Source: CAWEHU01 sp963808965 (lineage in GTDB: Bacteria > Pseudomonadota > Alphaproteobacteria > Acetobacterales > Acetobacteraceae). Taken from it: a stretch of DNA of 64,000 nucleotides. The position numbers and the translations under genes were made by a program. Shown here piece after piece: positions 63,285 to 64,000 of this stretch; positions within the stretch are counted from its first letter, which is position 1, and every line of letters begins with the position of its first letter. The notes beneath the pieces were generated by a model that was not told where the DNA came from, made no database searches, and saw nothing but the letters and a program-made list of their open reading frames with translations. The stretch lies in the NCBI GenBank assembly GCA_963808965.1, contig CAWEHU010000028.1, positions 1-64,000 on the forward strand, written 5' to 3'.

Positions 63285-64000
63285 TCACGCCGAAGCTTCC
63301 GGGCGATTGCAGAAAACGGTGAGTGCCACCCTCTCGGCCTCCGGCCCGTCCGCGTCGGCGGCGATGCGTTCGTAGAACCGGGCCGCGCCGGCGAATATCG
63401 TCGCGTCTTCCCGGCCTTCGCCTACGAACCCGGCTATCTCCTCCATCTCGGCCACCCAGCGGTAAGCCTTCGCGTGCATCGCCGGGACCGCCCGCGTGAG
63501 CCAAGCCAGCAGGTTCGGCTGACTGTCGGCCAACTCGCGCCGGAGCGCCTCGGCCGTGCCCGCCCGCGTGGCGGCGAGCATCATGACCGCGCCGAGCGCC
63601 GTGAAGCCCTTGGTGATACCGGCGTAGGACATTTTCAGGGCAGAGGCGGCGCCGACCGGCCCATCCATCACGCGGATGTCCAGGCCGTGAACCGTCAGAT
63701 CCGCGAGGCGATGCGCATCCGGCCCTGACGCATAAATTCCCGGACCCTTGCCGCCCGACACGGGCGGGCCGCCGATGATCCCCGCGTCGACGAATTTGCA
63801 CCCCGCGCCGTCCACGACGGCGGCGATGCGTTCCACCGTCCGCGGGTTCACGGCGTTGCAATCGACATAGACCGGCTTGCGTGGGGCACGCCCGAGCACG
63901 GGCGCGAGGCGCTCAGCCAGTCCGAGCGCTGCTCCAGGCGGCACGATTGAAAGCAGGAAGTCGGCCGCGGCAAGATTTTCGTCCTCGACAGGCCGCATAC
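63285..64000 (-). CDS. NAD(P)-binding 6-phosphogluconate dehydrogenase-like protein (partial)
   Basis: The frame is open to the window edge, so the N-terminal Rossmann GxGxxG is missing; the Met at 63998 is internal. What remains has the family body: VYVDCNAVNPRTVERIA, FVDAGIIGGPPVSGGKGPGIYASG (substrate loop) and the catalytic Lys region GAASALKMSYAGITKGFTALGAVM. It fits the beta-hydroxyacid dehydrogenase-like proteins with a DUF1932 C-terminal domain. The substrate is unknown. Confidence 0.82.
   Translation of the reverse strand, partial: MRPVEDENLAAADFLLSIVPPGAALGLAERLAPVLGRAPRKPVYVDCNAVNPRTVERIAAVVDGAGCKFVDAGIIGGPPVSGGKGPGIYASGPDAHRLADLTVHGLDIRVMDGPVGAASALKMSYAGITKGFTALGAVMMLAATRAGTAEALRRELADSQPNLLAWLTRAVPAMHAKAYRWVAEMEEIAGFVGEGREDATIFAGAARFYERIAADADGPEAERVALTVFCNRPEASA

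Overview
The window is GC-rich and looks like an alphaproteobacterial chromosome, most likely Rhodospirillales and close to Acetobacteraceae. That placement is an inference. It rests on the gene order mdh-sucC-sucD-sucA-sucB-lpd, on xerC-DUF484-priA-atpHAGDC, and on the general gene content; no rRNA or tRNA gene was seen that could settle it.

Layout. 1-2.45 kb: a minus-strand operon of a His-rich PadR regulator, an O-methyltransferase and a Tat-exported DUF3500 protein, with a clear palindromic operator. 2.45-6.5 kb: a small island of decayed mobile DNA, with two tandem IS630-type copies, a fused ParD/ParE remnant, two convergent broken serine resolvases and a Fic AMPylase. 6.5-10 kb: DoxX, a 2OG-Fe(II) oxygenase, a small Cys-rich exported protein, ZapE and an alpha/beta hydrolase. 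10.2-21 kb: the TCA segment (mdh, sucCD, sucAB, lpd) running into pyridoxine genes pdxA and pdxJ. 21-31 kb: xerC and DUF484 (minus), then priA, the F1 ATP synthase genes atpHAGDC and a ferritin-like protein. 31-34 kb: a tightly coupled minus-strand run of hisI-GNAT, a carbon-nitrogen hydrolase and lpxB. 34-45.8 kb: accessory genes, including a triple-repeat secreted protein, an AlkA glycosylase, a catabolic remnant (solute-binding protein, SDR, FAD dehydrogenase), a di-heme cytochrome, DUF4142, DUF1345, a DUF900 hydrolase and a YeiH transporter. 45.8-52 kb: a probable envelope or exopolysaccharide group (flippase, AsnB-type amidotransferase, SGNH hydrolase, unknown exported protein). 52-64 kb: acyl-CoA genes, a GltD-like/KorAB 2-oxoacid oxidoreductase, two more CoA/SDR genes, an ICL/PEPM enzyme, a thioesterase, an MFS pump and a partial dehydrogenase.

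Sequence quality matters for reading this annotation. About ten conserved genes, among them sucA, sucB, sucC, atpA, xerC and asnB, are broken by single-base insertions or deletions that leave the protein readable across two frames. Six of the insertions turn a GANTC site, the CcrM methylation motif of alphaproteobacteria, into GANTTC. Read artefact is the likeliest explanation. Every apparent pseudogene or fusion here, including HisI-GNAT, should be judged with that in mind.

Most unusual items: the GANTC-linked indels; a three-copy REP-like element found only between convergent gene pairs; two short membrane proteins sharing a DC-x3-GR-x2-C tail; a secreted protein made of three exact-period 57-residue modules with paired cysteines; a KorAB-type enzyme with its own GltD-like partner in the same window as the classical 2-oxoglutarate dehydrogenase genes; and the ParD-ParE fusion remnant.
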